A stretch of DNA of 30,413 bases. Origin: Micrococcales bacterium. GTDB lineage: Bacteria > Actinomycetota > Actinomycetes > S36-B12 > UBA5976. The stretch lies in NCBI GenBank assembly GCA_024640585.1, contig JAHEEQ010000045.1:1-30413 (forward strand). Reading direction: 5' to 3'. The translations under genes were made by a program, and so were the position numbers. Positions 1-6,522 of the stretch are shown here, piece by piece (positions within the stretch are counted from its first letter, which is position 1; every line of letters starts with the position of its first letter). The notes under the pieces are model-generated. The model was not told the origin of the DNA and searched no databases. It saw only the letters and a list, made by a program, of their open reading frames with translations.

Positions 1-645
1 GAAACAGTTGCCCTTCGAATGCCGTCGCACCCAGCGGCATTAACAATTTTGAAAGAGTTGGGCACAGGCGTTGCGGCACCAAGTGCAAACAAATTTGGGT
101 CAGTTAGCCCAACCAATGCGCAACATGTCGTCAATGATTTATCAGACTCATTGGATGCAACGAGAGATGCAGTAATAGATGGAGGCCAGTGCGAAGTGGG
201 GCTCGAATCCACCATCGTAAATTGTTTGGTCTCCCATCCAACAGTTTTGCGACCTGGTGCTATTACGCAATCTCAAATTGATTCATTATTAAATTCAAGT
301 GGTGCAGATGAAATTGCTGCAATCAAAGCACCCGGACTACTTGCATCTCATTATGCACCAAACGCAAATGTTTTATTAGTTGCATCAGAGGATGCATTGA
401 ATGAATTGCTAAGAGAATTACCCGGCGATGATTTTGTAGGACTAATCGCAAGCGAAGAGATCGGAACACCATCGGGTTGCATCAGATTGGCGATGCCAAA
501 GGATAATTTCGAATACGCACAACTGATGTACGAAGCTCTACGTGAAGGCGACAACCTAAAACTTCAAAAAATTATTGCAGTTTTGCCGCAAGGAACCGAC
601 ATTGCAATTGCAATTCGAGATCGACTAACAAAAGCCGCGCACTAA
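1..645 (+). CDS. sua5: Threonylcarbamoyl-AMP synthase, Sua5/YrdC family (5' end outside window)
   Basis: The enzyme makes threonylcarbamoyl-AMP from threonine, bicarbonate and ATP for t6A37 modification of ANN-decoding tRNAs in the cytoplasm. The reading frame is open to base 1, and the first six codons (ETVALR) continue the family motif, so the ATG at 19 is internal and the N-terminal half of the YrdC domain is missing from the window. Visible are the late YrdC motif (VAAPSANKFG..SPT) and a C-terminal Sua5-type extension with LLASHYAPNANV, matching the HYAP motif that separates Sua5 from the shorter TsaC. The stop codon overlaps that of mshD by 4 nt on the opposite strand. Family assignment is firm; only the 5' boundary is unknown. 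Confidence 0.93.
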   Translation, partial: ETVALRMPSHPAALTILKELGTGVAAPSANKFGSVSPTNAQHVVNDLSDSLDATRDAVIDGGQCEVGLESTIVNCLVSHPTVLRPGAITQSQIDSLLNSSGADEIAAIKAPGLLASHYAPNANVLLVASEDALNELLRELPGDDFVGLIASEEIGTPSGCIRLAMPKDNFEYAQLMYEALREGDNLKLQKIIAVLPQGTDIAIAIRDRLTKAAH

Positions 646-1547
646 TCCAGCTGGAATAAAGTGTCTGTATCCCAATGAGAAAATCCGAGATATTCATATA
701 GCGAAATCGCTCGCTCGTTTTCTGCATCCACATACAGAAGTGCTGAATTTAGGTTCAAACTACGCAAGTAACGTAATCCGTCTAAGGTGAGCGCTTTGCC
801 TATTCCATGGTTTTGCCAATCGGGATGTACGCCAATCACGTAAATTTCACCAAGTTTTGAATCCGCATTCGCCGCATCGACTTTGGTCCAACTGTATCCA
901 ACGACGCTATTTTCGCTGATTAAGACTTTTAACCCATTAGGGTCAAACCAATCTTCAATTAGGCGATGTTGCAAATTTGATTTGTTCCATTGCCCTTGTT
1001 CTGGGTGATCCGCAAAGGCCACTTGATTGCATAAAAGCCAAGCGTCGAGATCTGTATCGATTTCGAATTTACGTAAAGTTAAATCTTTAGGAAAGCCACT
1101 TTCCGGGATCGGAGTGTTCAGCGACCTTCGCATCTGCCACAGAGTTCGCACTTGTCTAAAGCCGCAACTTGCGGCAAGCGATGCTGCTCCAGTGTTGAGG
1201 CCATGTGCCCAAAGACGAATAGTTTTGCCCCCATTTTTTGAAAGGACTTCTTCTATCAGTTTCTTGCCAACACCTAACCGACGGAATTGTGGAAGGACCG
1301 CAACCTCGATGTTTGGACCTGAGACTGAGTCACTCAAATCAACGTGGGCATAACCAACGAGTTTGTGTCCCTGATGGCAAAAGAAATGCTGCACTTCAGA
1401 TTCATTTCCATATTGGATATGCAAAATTGCATGTTCAGAGAATGGGTTAAGCCCGTCTGAGTTAGCGCAGGTGCTTAAGAGTTCTTGAATTGATTTGAAT
1501 TGATATTCATCCAAATTTTGATGAACTTGAATTGATAGTTCATCCAT
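642..1547 (-). CDS. mshD: Mycothiol synthase (MshD), tandem GNAT acetyltransferase
   Basis: MshD carries out the last step of mycothiol synthesis, acetylating Cys-GlcN-Ins with acetyl-CoA. The 301 residues form two GNAT domains. The first has the acetyl-CoA loop RRLGVG (about residues 89-94) and the family motif LWAHG (112-116). The second has AFADHPEQG (177-185), the CoA loop QNHGIGKALT (245-254) and LYVDAEN (271-277). Length and motif order match characterised MshD. It lies 4 nt behind glnR on the same strand, the order seen in Mycobacterium tuberculosis (Rv0818-Rv0819), so the two are probably co-transcribed. No clear Shine-Dalgarno precedes the ATG at 1547. Its stop overlaps that of sua5. 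Confidence 0.95.
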   Translation of the reverse strand: MDELSIQVHQNLDEYQFKSIQELLSTCANSDGLNPFSEHAILHIQYGNESEVQHFFCHQGHKLVGYAHVDLSDSVSGPNIEVAVLPQFRRLGVGKKLIEEVLSKNGGKTIRLWAHGLNTGAASLAASCGFRQVRTLWQMRRSLNTPIPESGFPKDLTLRKFEIDTDLDAWLLCNQVAFADHPEQGQWNKSNLQHRLIEDWFDPNGLKVLISENSVVGYSWTKVDAANADSKLGEIYVIGVHPDWQNHGIGKALTLDGLRYLRSLNLNSALLYVDAENERAISLYEYLGFSHWDTDTLFQLD

Positions 1548-1551
1548 ATTT

Positions 1552-2265
1552 TTATTTCAGAATTGGGGATTCGATATGTGCGTCATCAGCTCGAGGAGCA
1601 GTGAAGCGGTATCCAACATTTCGAACAGTTCCAATCATCGATTCGTTCTCAACGCCAAGCTTTGCGCGCAATCGACGCACATGGACGTCTACAGTGCGAG
1701 TGCCACCGAAGTAGTCGTAGCCCCAAACCTCTTGTAGCAACTGTGCACGAGTGAAAACTCGCCCTGGATGTTGAGCCAAGTATTTAAGTAATTCAAATTC
1801 TTTGAAAGTTAGATCAACTGGTTTGCCACGAAGTTTTGCGGTGTATGAATCTTCATCAATATGAAGTTCTCCAGCTTGAATTTCATTGTGATTTTCGGTT
1901 TCGCCATTGGTTGCAGCCAATCGACCCATAGCGAGCCGCAAACGCGCTTCAACTTCAGCTGGCCCCGCAGTTTCAAGCACAACATCATCGACGCCCCACT
2001 CATTTGTAACTGCAACCAGACCACCTTCTGTGGTGATGAGAATTACGGGATCGCTGACACCTGTGGTGCGAAGCATGCGGCAGAAGCTGCGTACTGCTGG
2101 AAGGTCTCGGCGGCCATCTATCAATATTGCATCAACTGGAGGGGCATCTAGGAGAACGCTCACTTCAGGGGTCATGACCTTTACGTGATGAGAAAGGAGG
2201 CCTAGAGCGGGAAGCACCTCGGAAGAAGGGGTAAGTGCGCGAGTCAGCAGGAGCAAATTCGACAT
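1552..2265 (-). CDS. glnR: Orphan OmpR-type response regulator GlnR
   Basis: GlnR is the global nitrogen regulator of many actinobacteria, a DNA-binding protein without a partner kinase. From the ATG at 2265 the protein has 237 residues: an atypical receiver domain (1 to about 115) starting [11 protein letters not shown] and containing the family signature [17 protein letters not shown] and [12 protein letters not shown], then a winged helix (about 130-225) with [19 protein letters not shown] and [13 protein letters not shown]. Asp50 (ILIDGRRD) is the conserved receiver Asp, but the usual acidic pocket is not evident, as in known GlnR. The start was moved 10 codons inside the longest frame because AAGGGAG lies 5 nt upstream of 2265. 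mshD follows after 4 nt. Confidence 0.92.
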   Translation of the reverse strand: MSNLLLLTRALTPSSEVLPALGLLSHHVKVMTPEVSVLLDAPPVDAILIDGRRDLPAVRSFCRMLRTTGVSDPVILITTEGGLVAVTNEWGVDDVVLETAGPAEVEARLRLAMGRLAATNGETENHNEIQAGELHIDEDSYTAKLRGKPVDLTFKEFELLKYLAQHPGRVFTRAQLLQEVWGYDYFGGTRTVDVHVRRLRAKLGVENESMIGTVRNVGYRFTAPRADDAHIESPILK

Positions 2266-2269
2266 GTCG

Positions 2270-2276
2270 CTCCCTT
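2270..2276 (-). promoter_or_regulatory. Shine-Dalgarno that fixes the glnR start
   Basis: Reading the minus strand, AAGGGAG sits 5 nt before the ATG at 2265. The longer frame starting at 2295 would place this sequence inside the coding region, and GlnR proteins begin at the equivalent of this ATG. Confidence 0.75.
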
Positions 2277-2303
2277 CCAATAAGGGTGGAATCATACGCC
2301 CCT

Positions 2304-3191
2304 ATGAATAGCACCTCCGCAGCCGAAAAAGCAGCACGCAAAGGCTGGTCAGTTCCGCTTGAGGAGAAATTCCTAACTGCGGCTGATGGCATACAAATTT
2401 ATGCCACCCGTCGTGGAACTGGCGATATTGCAGTTGTTGTTGCGCACGGAATCACAGGTGGACACAAGCACGGATCACACGCACGCATTCTTGGATGGTT
2501 TGAAAAATACTTTCAGGTGATTGCGATTGATCAACGTGGGCACGGAAAATCATTAGGAACCTGCACACTCTCACATTTAGAGGTGCAAGATGTTGATGCA
2601 GCAATGAGTTGGGCAAAAGAACTTGGGGCTCAAAAAATTGTTTTAGTTGGTTTCTCAATGGGTGCATCAAGTGTGGTCAGGACTGCAGCACTTGCAACTA
2701 TGCGTGATGAAAATAAAGAGTTTCCACTTTACGATCAGAATCTGGAAGTAAAAAATGTTCCAAATGCAGTCGTGAGTATTGGTGGCGTGTCTCATTGGTG
2801 GTATCGAGGTTCTCGAAACATGCGGATGATGCATGTCGCTGTTAAATATAAGTTAGGTCAAAAGTTCTTAGAAAAATCCGGCCGCGTTCGACTTGGTGAA
2901 AATACTTGGCCAAATGAACGAGCACAGAATCGTCAAGCGATCCAACCACTTGATCCAGCCGATTCTGTTGCAGTGATTGCAAACCGTCCGCTATTGATTA
3001 TTCAAGGTAAACATGATGACTATTTTCCAAGACATCATGGCGACAACTTGGCACAGCGAGCTGCCGAAGTTGCGAACAGTAAATCTGATTATTGGTTTGA
3101 AACCGAAATGGGCCATGCCGAAGCGGCAACAACAGAAGCATTAGTAGATCGAATTGCAAACTGGATATTGAAAAGTGTTGATGCAAAGTGA
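2304..3191 (+). CDS. Alpha/beta-fold hydrolase
   Basis: A 295-residue serine hydrolase of unknown substrate, predicted cytoplasmic. The alpha/beta hydrolase landmarks are in order: oxyanion strand VVVAHGITGG (45-53), IDQRGHGKS (75-83), nucleophile elbow GFSMG with Ser118, an acid in GKHDDYF (Asp238 or 239) and the catalytic His271 in MGHAEA. The frame is open to 2235, but the ATG at 2304 is preferred because the earlier part would overlap glnR and looks like antisense sequence. It diverges from glnR with 38 nt between starts and overlaps the following thioredoxin start (GTGA). The large insert between nucleophile and acid (about 135-220) is a lid region. No specific substrate can be named. 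Confidence 0.85.
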   Translation: MNSTSAAEKAARKGWSVPLEEKFLTAADGIQIYATRRGTGDIAVVVAHGITGGHKHGSHARILGWFEKYFQVIAIDQRGHGKSLGTCTLSHLEVQDVDAAMSWAKELGAQKIVLVGFSMGASSVVRTAALATMRDENKEFPLYDQNLEVKNVPNAVVSIGGVSHWWYRGSRNMRMMHVAVKYKLGQKFLEKSGRVRLGENTWPNERAQNRQAIQPLDPADSVAVIANRPLLIIQGKHDDYFPRHHGDNLAQRAAEVANSKSDYWFETEMGHAEAATTEALVDRIANWILKSVDAK

Positions 3192-3595
3192 ATAACTTTT
3201 ATTGGCTAGTTGCAATTCTCTTTGCTGCATCAGCGTTCGGCATTTATCGCAGGTGGAACGAAGGACGGACAAAAGTGGACAACCATCAAGTCGTTGTAAC
3301 CGAAAAACAAATTGGCGCTCCATTAGGTGAAAAAGCGACCTTGCTGCAGTTCTCTTCAGCGTTTTGCGCGCCTTGCCGGACCACGAAAGTTGTATTGTCC
3401 AAAACCGCATCTATCATCGATGGAGTCAACCATGTTGAAATCGATGCAGAATCCCATTTAGAACTTGTTAGATCCCTAGAAATTTCACGTACCCCAACCA
3501 CTCTTGTGCTTGATAAAAATGGAATGGTGCGAAATCGCGCAGTTGGTGTGCCTAGACAGGACGAGTTGATTTCGGTCCTAGCGGCCACTATCTGA
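3188..3595 (+). CDS. Membrane-anchored thioredoxin-fold protein
   Basis: A 135-residue protein with one N-terminal membrane segment (about residues 4-20, no lipobox) followed by a thioredoxin domain. The redox motif is CAPC (60-63) in QFSSAFCAPCR and the cis-proline is in RTPTTLVLD (Pro103). It begins with GTG at 3188, overlapping the hydrolase stop, so the two are translationally coupled. In M. tuberculosis the matching gene (thiX, Rv0816c) sits with a DUF4395 protein, the sulfurtransferase CysA2 and the DUF1416 protein SseC2; the same set follows here. This suggests a role in thiol or sulfane-sulfur redox handling at the membrane, which is inference from context. Confidence 0.85.
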   Translation: MNNFYWLVAILFAASAFGIYRRWNEGRTKVDNHQVVVTEKQIGAPLGEKATLLQFSSAFCAPCRTTKVVLSKTASIIDGVNHVEIDAESHLELVRSLEISRTPTTLVLDKNGMVRNRAVGVPRQDELISVLAATI

Positions 3596-3687
3596 GAGTG
3601 AATTTTCGCTAGTCGCTCCCAATTGCAAAGTTTTTGCACCCAAAGTCCGCTCAATGACGGAATCTGAAACTCAAGAGATAACCTCTT

Positions 3688-3693
3688 TACCCT
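3688..3693 (+). promoter_or_regulatory. Predicted -10 box for a leaderless leader-peptide transcript
   Basis: TACCCT fits the actinobacterial TANNNT -10 consensus and lies 7 nt before the ATG at 3701, the spacing expected if transcription starts at the A of the start codon. CTGAAA at 3664-3669 is a weak -35 candidate with an 18-nt spacer. No Shine-Dalgarno precedes the ATG, which supports leaderless translation. Prediction only. Confidence 0.5.
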
Positions 3694-3700
3694 CCCGCCT

Positions 3701-3769
3701 ATGTTCGTATTTCTTACTCGCCGCCTTGTGGTTGACCATGGTCGCCGCTCGGTCTCTGCATGTTGTTAA
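3701..3769 (+). CDS. Cysteine-responsive leader peptide (22 residues) ahead of the sulfur operon
   Basis: A 22-codon frame begins MFVFLTRRLVVD and ends SVSACC followed by TAA, so its last two sense codons are TGT TGT. Actinobacterial sulfur operons often carry such short leader peptides with an LTRRLxVDxxR-type start and terminal Cys codons. In mycobacteria, leaderless polycysteine ORFs act as cysteine-responsive attenuators of the genes behind them. Position (39 nt before the DUF4395 start, upstream of the sulfurtransferase), SD-less start, -10 box 7 nt upstream and conserved sequence pattern all agree. Stalling or slow decoding at the Cys codons under cysteine shortage would expose the downstream ribosome site. 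It is too short for usual gene callers. Function is inferred from the family. Confidence 0.8.
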   Translation: MFVFLTRRLVVDHGRRSVSACC

Positions 3770-3794
3770 TCAGCCTTAAAAACTGAACTACAAC
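3762..3794 (+). promoter_or_regulatory. Candidate attenuator hairpin between leader-peptide Cys codons and the DUF4395 ribosome site
   Basis: The left arm (3762-3773) overlaps the two Cys codons and stop of the leader peptide. The right arm (3783-3794) ends 4 nt before AGGAG at 3799-3803. TCAG pairs with CTGA and GTTGT with ACAAC, with a 3x3 internal loop between. A ribosome held at the Cys codons would keep the arms apart. The structure is modest and drawn by eye. Confidence 0.4.
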
Positions 3795-3808
3795 TACCAG
3801 GAGTAAAA

Positions 3809-4234
3809 ATGTCGAATCAACAACTAGATGTCCGCGGCCCACGTTTTGGCGCTGTCGTCACCACCATCGTCCTAGCAATCGTTTTCTTAACCCAAGGAAC
3901 TTTCCTTGCAAGTGCATTACTGGTTTTGCAAACTATTGCTTTTGCAATTGGTGCAGTAGTTGGACCACATGCTCAGCCATACGGTTTGATTTTTAAGAAT
4001 TTTGTTAAGCCGCGCCTGGCTCCGCCAACAAAATTTGAAGATCCCAAACCACCACGATTCGCGCAAGCTGTGGGATTAGGTTTTGCAATTGTTGCTTTAC
4101 TTGGGCTTGCAGTTGGATCGACAGCGTTGACTGGTGTTGCTGTCGGTTTCGCCTTAGCCGCAGCGTTCCTAAACGGCGCTTTTGGTTTCTGTCTAGGGTG
4201 CGAGATGTACCTCTTGATTAAAAAATTCGCGTAA
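3809..4234 (+). CDS. DUF4395 membrane protein
   Basis: A 141-residue integral membrane protein with four hydrophobic segments (about 13-29, 32-52, 86-103, 106-125). DUF4395 hallmarks are DVRGPRFGA at the start, the loop DPKPPRFAQAVGL (78-90) and a C-terminal GFCLGCEMYLL with Cys128 and Cys131. The family regularly sits next to thioredoxin and rhodanese genes in actinobacteria. The CxxC at a membrane edge suggests thiol exchange with the neighbouring membrane thioredoxin, or passage of a sulfur compound; neither is proven. AGGAG lies 5 nt upstream of the ATG. The gene lies directly behind the Cys leader peptide and is probably its first regulated target. Confidence 0.88.
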   Translation: MSNQQLDVRGPRFGAVVTTIVLAIVFLTQGTFLASALLVLQTIAFAIGAVVGPHAQPYGLIFKNFVKPRLAPPTKFEDPKPPRFAQAVGLGFAIVALLGLAVGSTALTGVAVGFALAAAFLNGAFGFCLGCEMYLLIKKFA

Positions 4235-4278
4235 TTAATTCTCTACAAAATAATTCTCTAAACACAAAAAGGAAAACT

Positions 4279-5121
4279 ATGTCTACTGTATTAGTAACCA
4301 CCGAATGGGCACTGTCTCATTTAGATGATGCGAATGTTGTATTCGTCGAAGTTGATGAAGACACCAGCATCTACGAAACCAATCACATCCGCAATGCAAT
4401 CCGCTTGGATTGGAAAAATGATCTACAAGACAAAGTGCGTCGCGATTTTGTAAACGCTGAACAATTCTCAGAGTTGCTTTCCGCGCGTGGTGTAAGAAAT
4501 GAAGACACTGTTGTTCTTTACGGAGGAAACAACAACTGGTTCGCTGCATATGCATACTGGTACTTCAAACTTTATGGTCACCAAGATGTTCGCTTGCTAG
4601 ACGGCGGCCGAAAGAAGTGGGAACTTGATGGACTCGAACTTGTTTCAGAAATTCCATTCCGTGAAGCATCCAACTATGTTGCAAAACCACAAGATCTTTC
4701 CCTTCGCGCATTCCGAGATGAAGTTGTTTCTTCAATTGGTGTAAAGAATTTGGTCGATGTGCGCTCTCCGGATGAATATGCGGGTCGCTTAAAAGCTCCA
4801 GCACATTTGCCGCAAGAAGGTGGACAGATTGCAGGCCACGTTCCAACAGCAATCAATATCCCATGGAGCAAAGCTGCAAATGAAGATGGAACTTTCAAAT
4901 CAGCTGATGAGTTGAAGAAGTTGTACGCGGATGCTGGTTTGGATTTCAACAAAGACACAATCGCTTACTGCCGTATCGGAGAACGCAGTGCGCACTCTTG
5001 GTTTGTTCTTCACGAACTTCTTGGCCTAACCAAGGTAAAGAACTACGACGGATCTTGGACAGAATACGGTTCATTGGTCGCAGTACCTGTCGCTCTAGGT
5101 GATGAACCAGGTAAAGCATGA
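4279..5121 (+). CDS. Thiosulfate sulfurtransferase, two-domain rhodanese (CysA2/SseA type)
   Basis: This cytoplasmic enzyme transfers sulfane sulfur from thiosulfate or a similar donor to a thiol or cyanide acceptor. The 280 residues form an inactive N-terminal rhodanese domain (about 1-125) and an active C-terminal one (about 150-270). The active-site loop is YCRIGERSAHSWF with Cys231, almost the mycobacterial CysA2 loop. LVDVRSPDEYAG (158-169) and GHVPTAINIPW (186-196) are the usual rhodanese motifs. AAGGA lies 8 nt upstream of the ATG. It follows the DUF4395 gene by 44 nt and overlaps the DUF1416 start by 4 nt, so it belongs to the leader-peptide-controlled operon. The exact acceptor in the cell is unknown. 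Confidence 0.92.
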   Translation: MSTVLVTTEWALSHLDDANVVFVEVDEDTSIYETNHIRNAIRLDWKNDLQDKVRRDFVNAEQFSELLSARGVRNEDTVVLYGGNNNWFAAYAYWYFKLYGHQDVRLLDGGRKKWELDGLELVSEIPFREASNYVAKPQDLSLRAFRDEVVSSIGVKNLVDVRSPDEYAGRLKAPAHLPQEGGQIAGHVPTAINIPWSKAANEDGTFKSADELKKLYADAGLDFNKDTIAYCRIGERSAHSWFVLHELLGLTKVKNYDGSWTEYGSLVAVPVALGDEPGKA

Positions 5122-5414
5122 GTAGCTGTGGCGCACCAGAAATAACAAATGAGATTGACCCAAACCTTTTGCAGACGCAGTCTGTAATAGAGGGAAGAGT
5201 TTGTTTGGGCGAAACTCCTGCAACAGGTTATGCACGTTTGCAGGATGCAAGCGGTGAATTTGTTGCTGAGGTGCCATTGAACGCGAATGGTCAGTATCGA
5301 TTTTTTGCCCGCCCTGCCACTTGGACTGTAAAGGTTCTTGTGCCAGGCAAGAGTGCAGAAAACCAGATCATTGTGCAATCAGTTGGTGCAACAAAGCTGG
5401 ATTTTTCACTCTAA
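5118..5414 (+). CDS. DUF1416 protein (SseC-like)
   Basis: A 98-residue protein with a predicted small beta-sandwich. DUF1416 features are an N-terminal MSSCGAP with Cys4, VIEGRVCLGETPATGYARL, SGEFVAEVPLNANGQYRFFA and WTVKVL. In mycobacteria the homologue (SseC) is always encoded directly behind the rhodanese CysA/SseA. Here the ATGA overlap with the sulfurtransferase gives translational coupling and suggests a 1:1 partner. A role as sulfur-carrier or accessory protein is proposed for the family but not established. No signal peptide is seen. Confidence 0.87.
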   Translation: MSSCGAPEITNEIDPNLLQTQSVIEGRVCLGETPATGYARLQDASGEFVAEVPLNANGQYRFFARPATWTVKVLVPGKSAENQIIVQSVGATKLDFSL

Positions 5415-5435
5415 ATTACGCGCAAATAAGAGTCG

Positions 5436-5494
5436 GCAGACCTGCAAAGTCGAGGGTAGGCTTGAGCCTATGGAACACTTCTTTACAGGTCTGC
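5436..5494 (+). repeat. Nested inverted repeat spanning the start of the 32-residue membrane peptide
   Basis: GCAGACCTGCAAAG (5436-5449) and CTTTACAGGTCTGC (5481-5494) pair at 13 of 14 positions. Inside the 31-nt interval AGGCTTGAGCCT (5458-5469) forms a second, 5-bp hairpin that ends directly before the ATG at 5470. The right outer arm lies in the coding region. No T-run follows, so a simple terminator is unlikely. Confidence 0.65.
5457..5462 (+). promoter_or_regulatory. Predicted -10 box for the small membrane peptide
   Basis: TAGGCT fits TANNNT and ends 7 nt before the ATG at 5470, matching a leaderless transcript. The nearest purine-rich stretch (GAGGG at 5452) is too far from the ATG to be a good ribosome site. 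The box overlaps the inner hairpin, so the two readings compete. Confidence 0.4.
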
Positions 5495-5568
5495 TGATTC
5501 TTTGCTCAGGTGCAATCTCTTGGTTTGCGGTTTATGTTCTTTACAAGTTATTTAAAGGCCAAAATTAA
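5470..5568 (+). CDS. Small single-pass membrane protein (32 residues)
   Basis: The frame encodes a short polar start (MEHFF), one hydrophobic helix of about 22 residues (TGLLILCSGAISWFAVYVLY) and a basic tail (KLFKGQN), a typical inside-positive single-pass topology. Its stop overlaps the start of the nitrobindin-like gene (TAATG), which supports translation. I do not recognise a named family. It may be a small membrane subunit or regulator linked to the neighbouring lipocalin-like protein. The start is embedded in a nested inverted repeat (5436-5494). A longer frame from 5338 exists but would overlap the DUF1416 gene. Confidence 0.6.
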   Translation: MEHFFTGLLILCSGAISWFAVYVLYKLFKGQN

Positions 5569-6089
5569 TGTCTGAAGAAGTCCAACTTCTGGCCGGAGTG
5601 CACCCAGAAATTGCACATCTTTCATGGATGGTTGGCACATGGTCTGGCATCGGATATCACGAACCTTTTGGTGCGGAACACCGAAAGTTTGAAGAAGTCA
5701 TTGAATTTACAACAACTGGAACAAGTCCCGAAATCAGTTTCAGATCAAAAAGCTGGTGGTTGGTAGAAGACGATGCCCGTGGCGAAATTTTCCGTGAAGA
5801 AGCTGGATTTTGGATTGGCGGAAGTGGAAACGCAGTTCGACTCGAACTGACAGTTTTTGAAGACCACAAACTTTGGTCTGGTGCAACTGTTGTTTCCGGA
5901 ATTCAAAATGCAGTAATCACCGGTGCGCACATGATTTTGCAAGCAGTAGATGCAACTACTGCGATTTTGCCAACTGCTGGCACTCGAACTTATGGACTTG
6001 TCAACGAACAACTTATGTCAGTTTTTGAATATGGAATTGAAGGGGCGAAGGACATCGACAAAATGTGGTCGCAATTGAGGCGAGTGTGA
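5568..6089 (+). CDS. Nitrobindin/FABP-like beta-barrel protein (THAP4 heme-binding-like family)
   Basis: A 173-residue beta-barrel of the nitrobindin family, with the signature GTWSGIGYHE near residue 23 and alternating beta strands ending SQLRRV. In heme-binding nitrobindins a histidine near the C-terminus ligates heme; the aligned stretch here (DIDKMWSQLRRV) has no His, so heme binding is doubtful. M. tuberculosis Rv0813c, next to the sulfurtransferase pair, is a relative thought to bind small ligands in a FABP-like cavity, and gene order agrees. Start overlaps the small membrane protein stop and the end overlaps the Fur-family start (TGATG). Ligand unknown. Confidence 0.82.
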   Translation: MSEEVQLLAGVHPEIAHLSWMVGTWSGIGYHEPFGAEHRKFEEVIEFTTTGTSPEISFRSKSWWLVEDDARGEIFREEAGFWIGGSGNAVRLELTVFEDHKLWSGATVVSGIQNAVITGAHMILQAVDATTAILPTAGTRTYGLVNEQLMSVFEYGIEGAKDIDKMWSQLRRV

Positions 6090-6520
6090 TGGAAGACTGG
6101 GATAGAAGGCTTCGTTCGCAGGGCTACCGCATCACCCCACAACGTCAATTAGTTTTGAATGCGGTTTATTCGCTTCGCCACGGAACACCTGAAGAGATTT
6201 TGGCAGAAGTCCAACGCCATGCTAGCGGTGTAAATCTCTCCACAATTTACCGTGCAATTGAAGTATTAGAAGAAGTTGGTCTTGTAACTCATTCACATAT
6301 TGGTCACGGTGCGCCTACATATCACGCCGTAGATTCGCACACTCATATCCACTTGGCTTGCGATGGCTGTGGAACCGTTGAGTCTATTTCTGCTGACATT
6401 ATGGAACCGCTTGTTCGCAGTTTGCGTGCAGATAAAGGTTATGAAGTTGATGTTTCGCATGTTGCGTTTCATGGCCGCTGCCGTAAATGTGTTGAATCTG
6501 GAACCAGTGGCAAACATTAG
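6089..6520 (+). CDS. Fur-family metalloregulator
   Basis: A 143-residue DNA-binding repressor with an N-terminal winged helix (GYRITPQRQLVLNAV, 12-26; VNLSTIYRAIEVLEEVGLV, 48-66) and a C-terminal dimerisation/metal domain. Metal motifs are HTHIHLACDGC (84-94) and HVAFHGRCRKC (124-134), so both structural-zinc CxxC pairs are present. The ATG at 6089 is chosen over one 24 nt upstream because it overlaps the preceding stop and gives the usual start MEDWDRRLRSQGYRIT. Whether it senses iron, zinc or nickel cannot be read reliably; a Fur-family gene at this position in Streptomyces coelicolor is, from memory, the nickel regulator Nur. Metal uptake genes are not nearby. Confidence 0.88.
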   Translation: MEDWDRRLRSQGYRITPQRQLVLNAVYSLRHGTPEEILAEVQRHASGVNLSTIYRAIEVLEEVGLVTHSHIGHGAPTYHAVDSHTHIHLACDGCGTVESISADIMEPLVRSLRADKGYEVDVSHVAFHGRCRKCVESGTSGKH

Positions 6521-6522
6521 AA

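Noticed and set aside
2235..2303. N-terminal extension of the alpha/beta hydrolase
   Set aside because: It would overlap the glnR coding start and its sequence is antisense to glnR; the ATG at 2304 gives a normal N-terminus.
3624..3638. TGCAAA/TTTGCA hairpin behind the thioredoxin gene as a terminator
   Set aside because: Only six AT-rich pairs with a 3-nt loop and no T-run; too weak to call.
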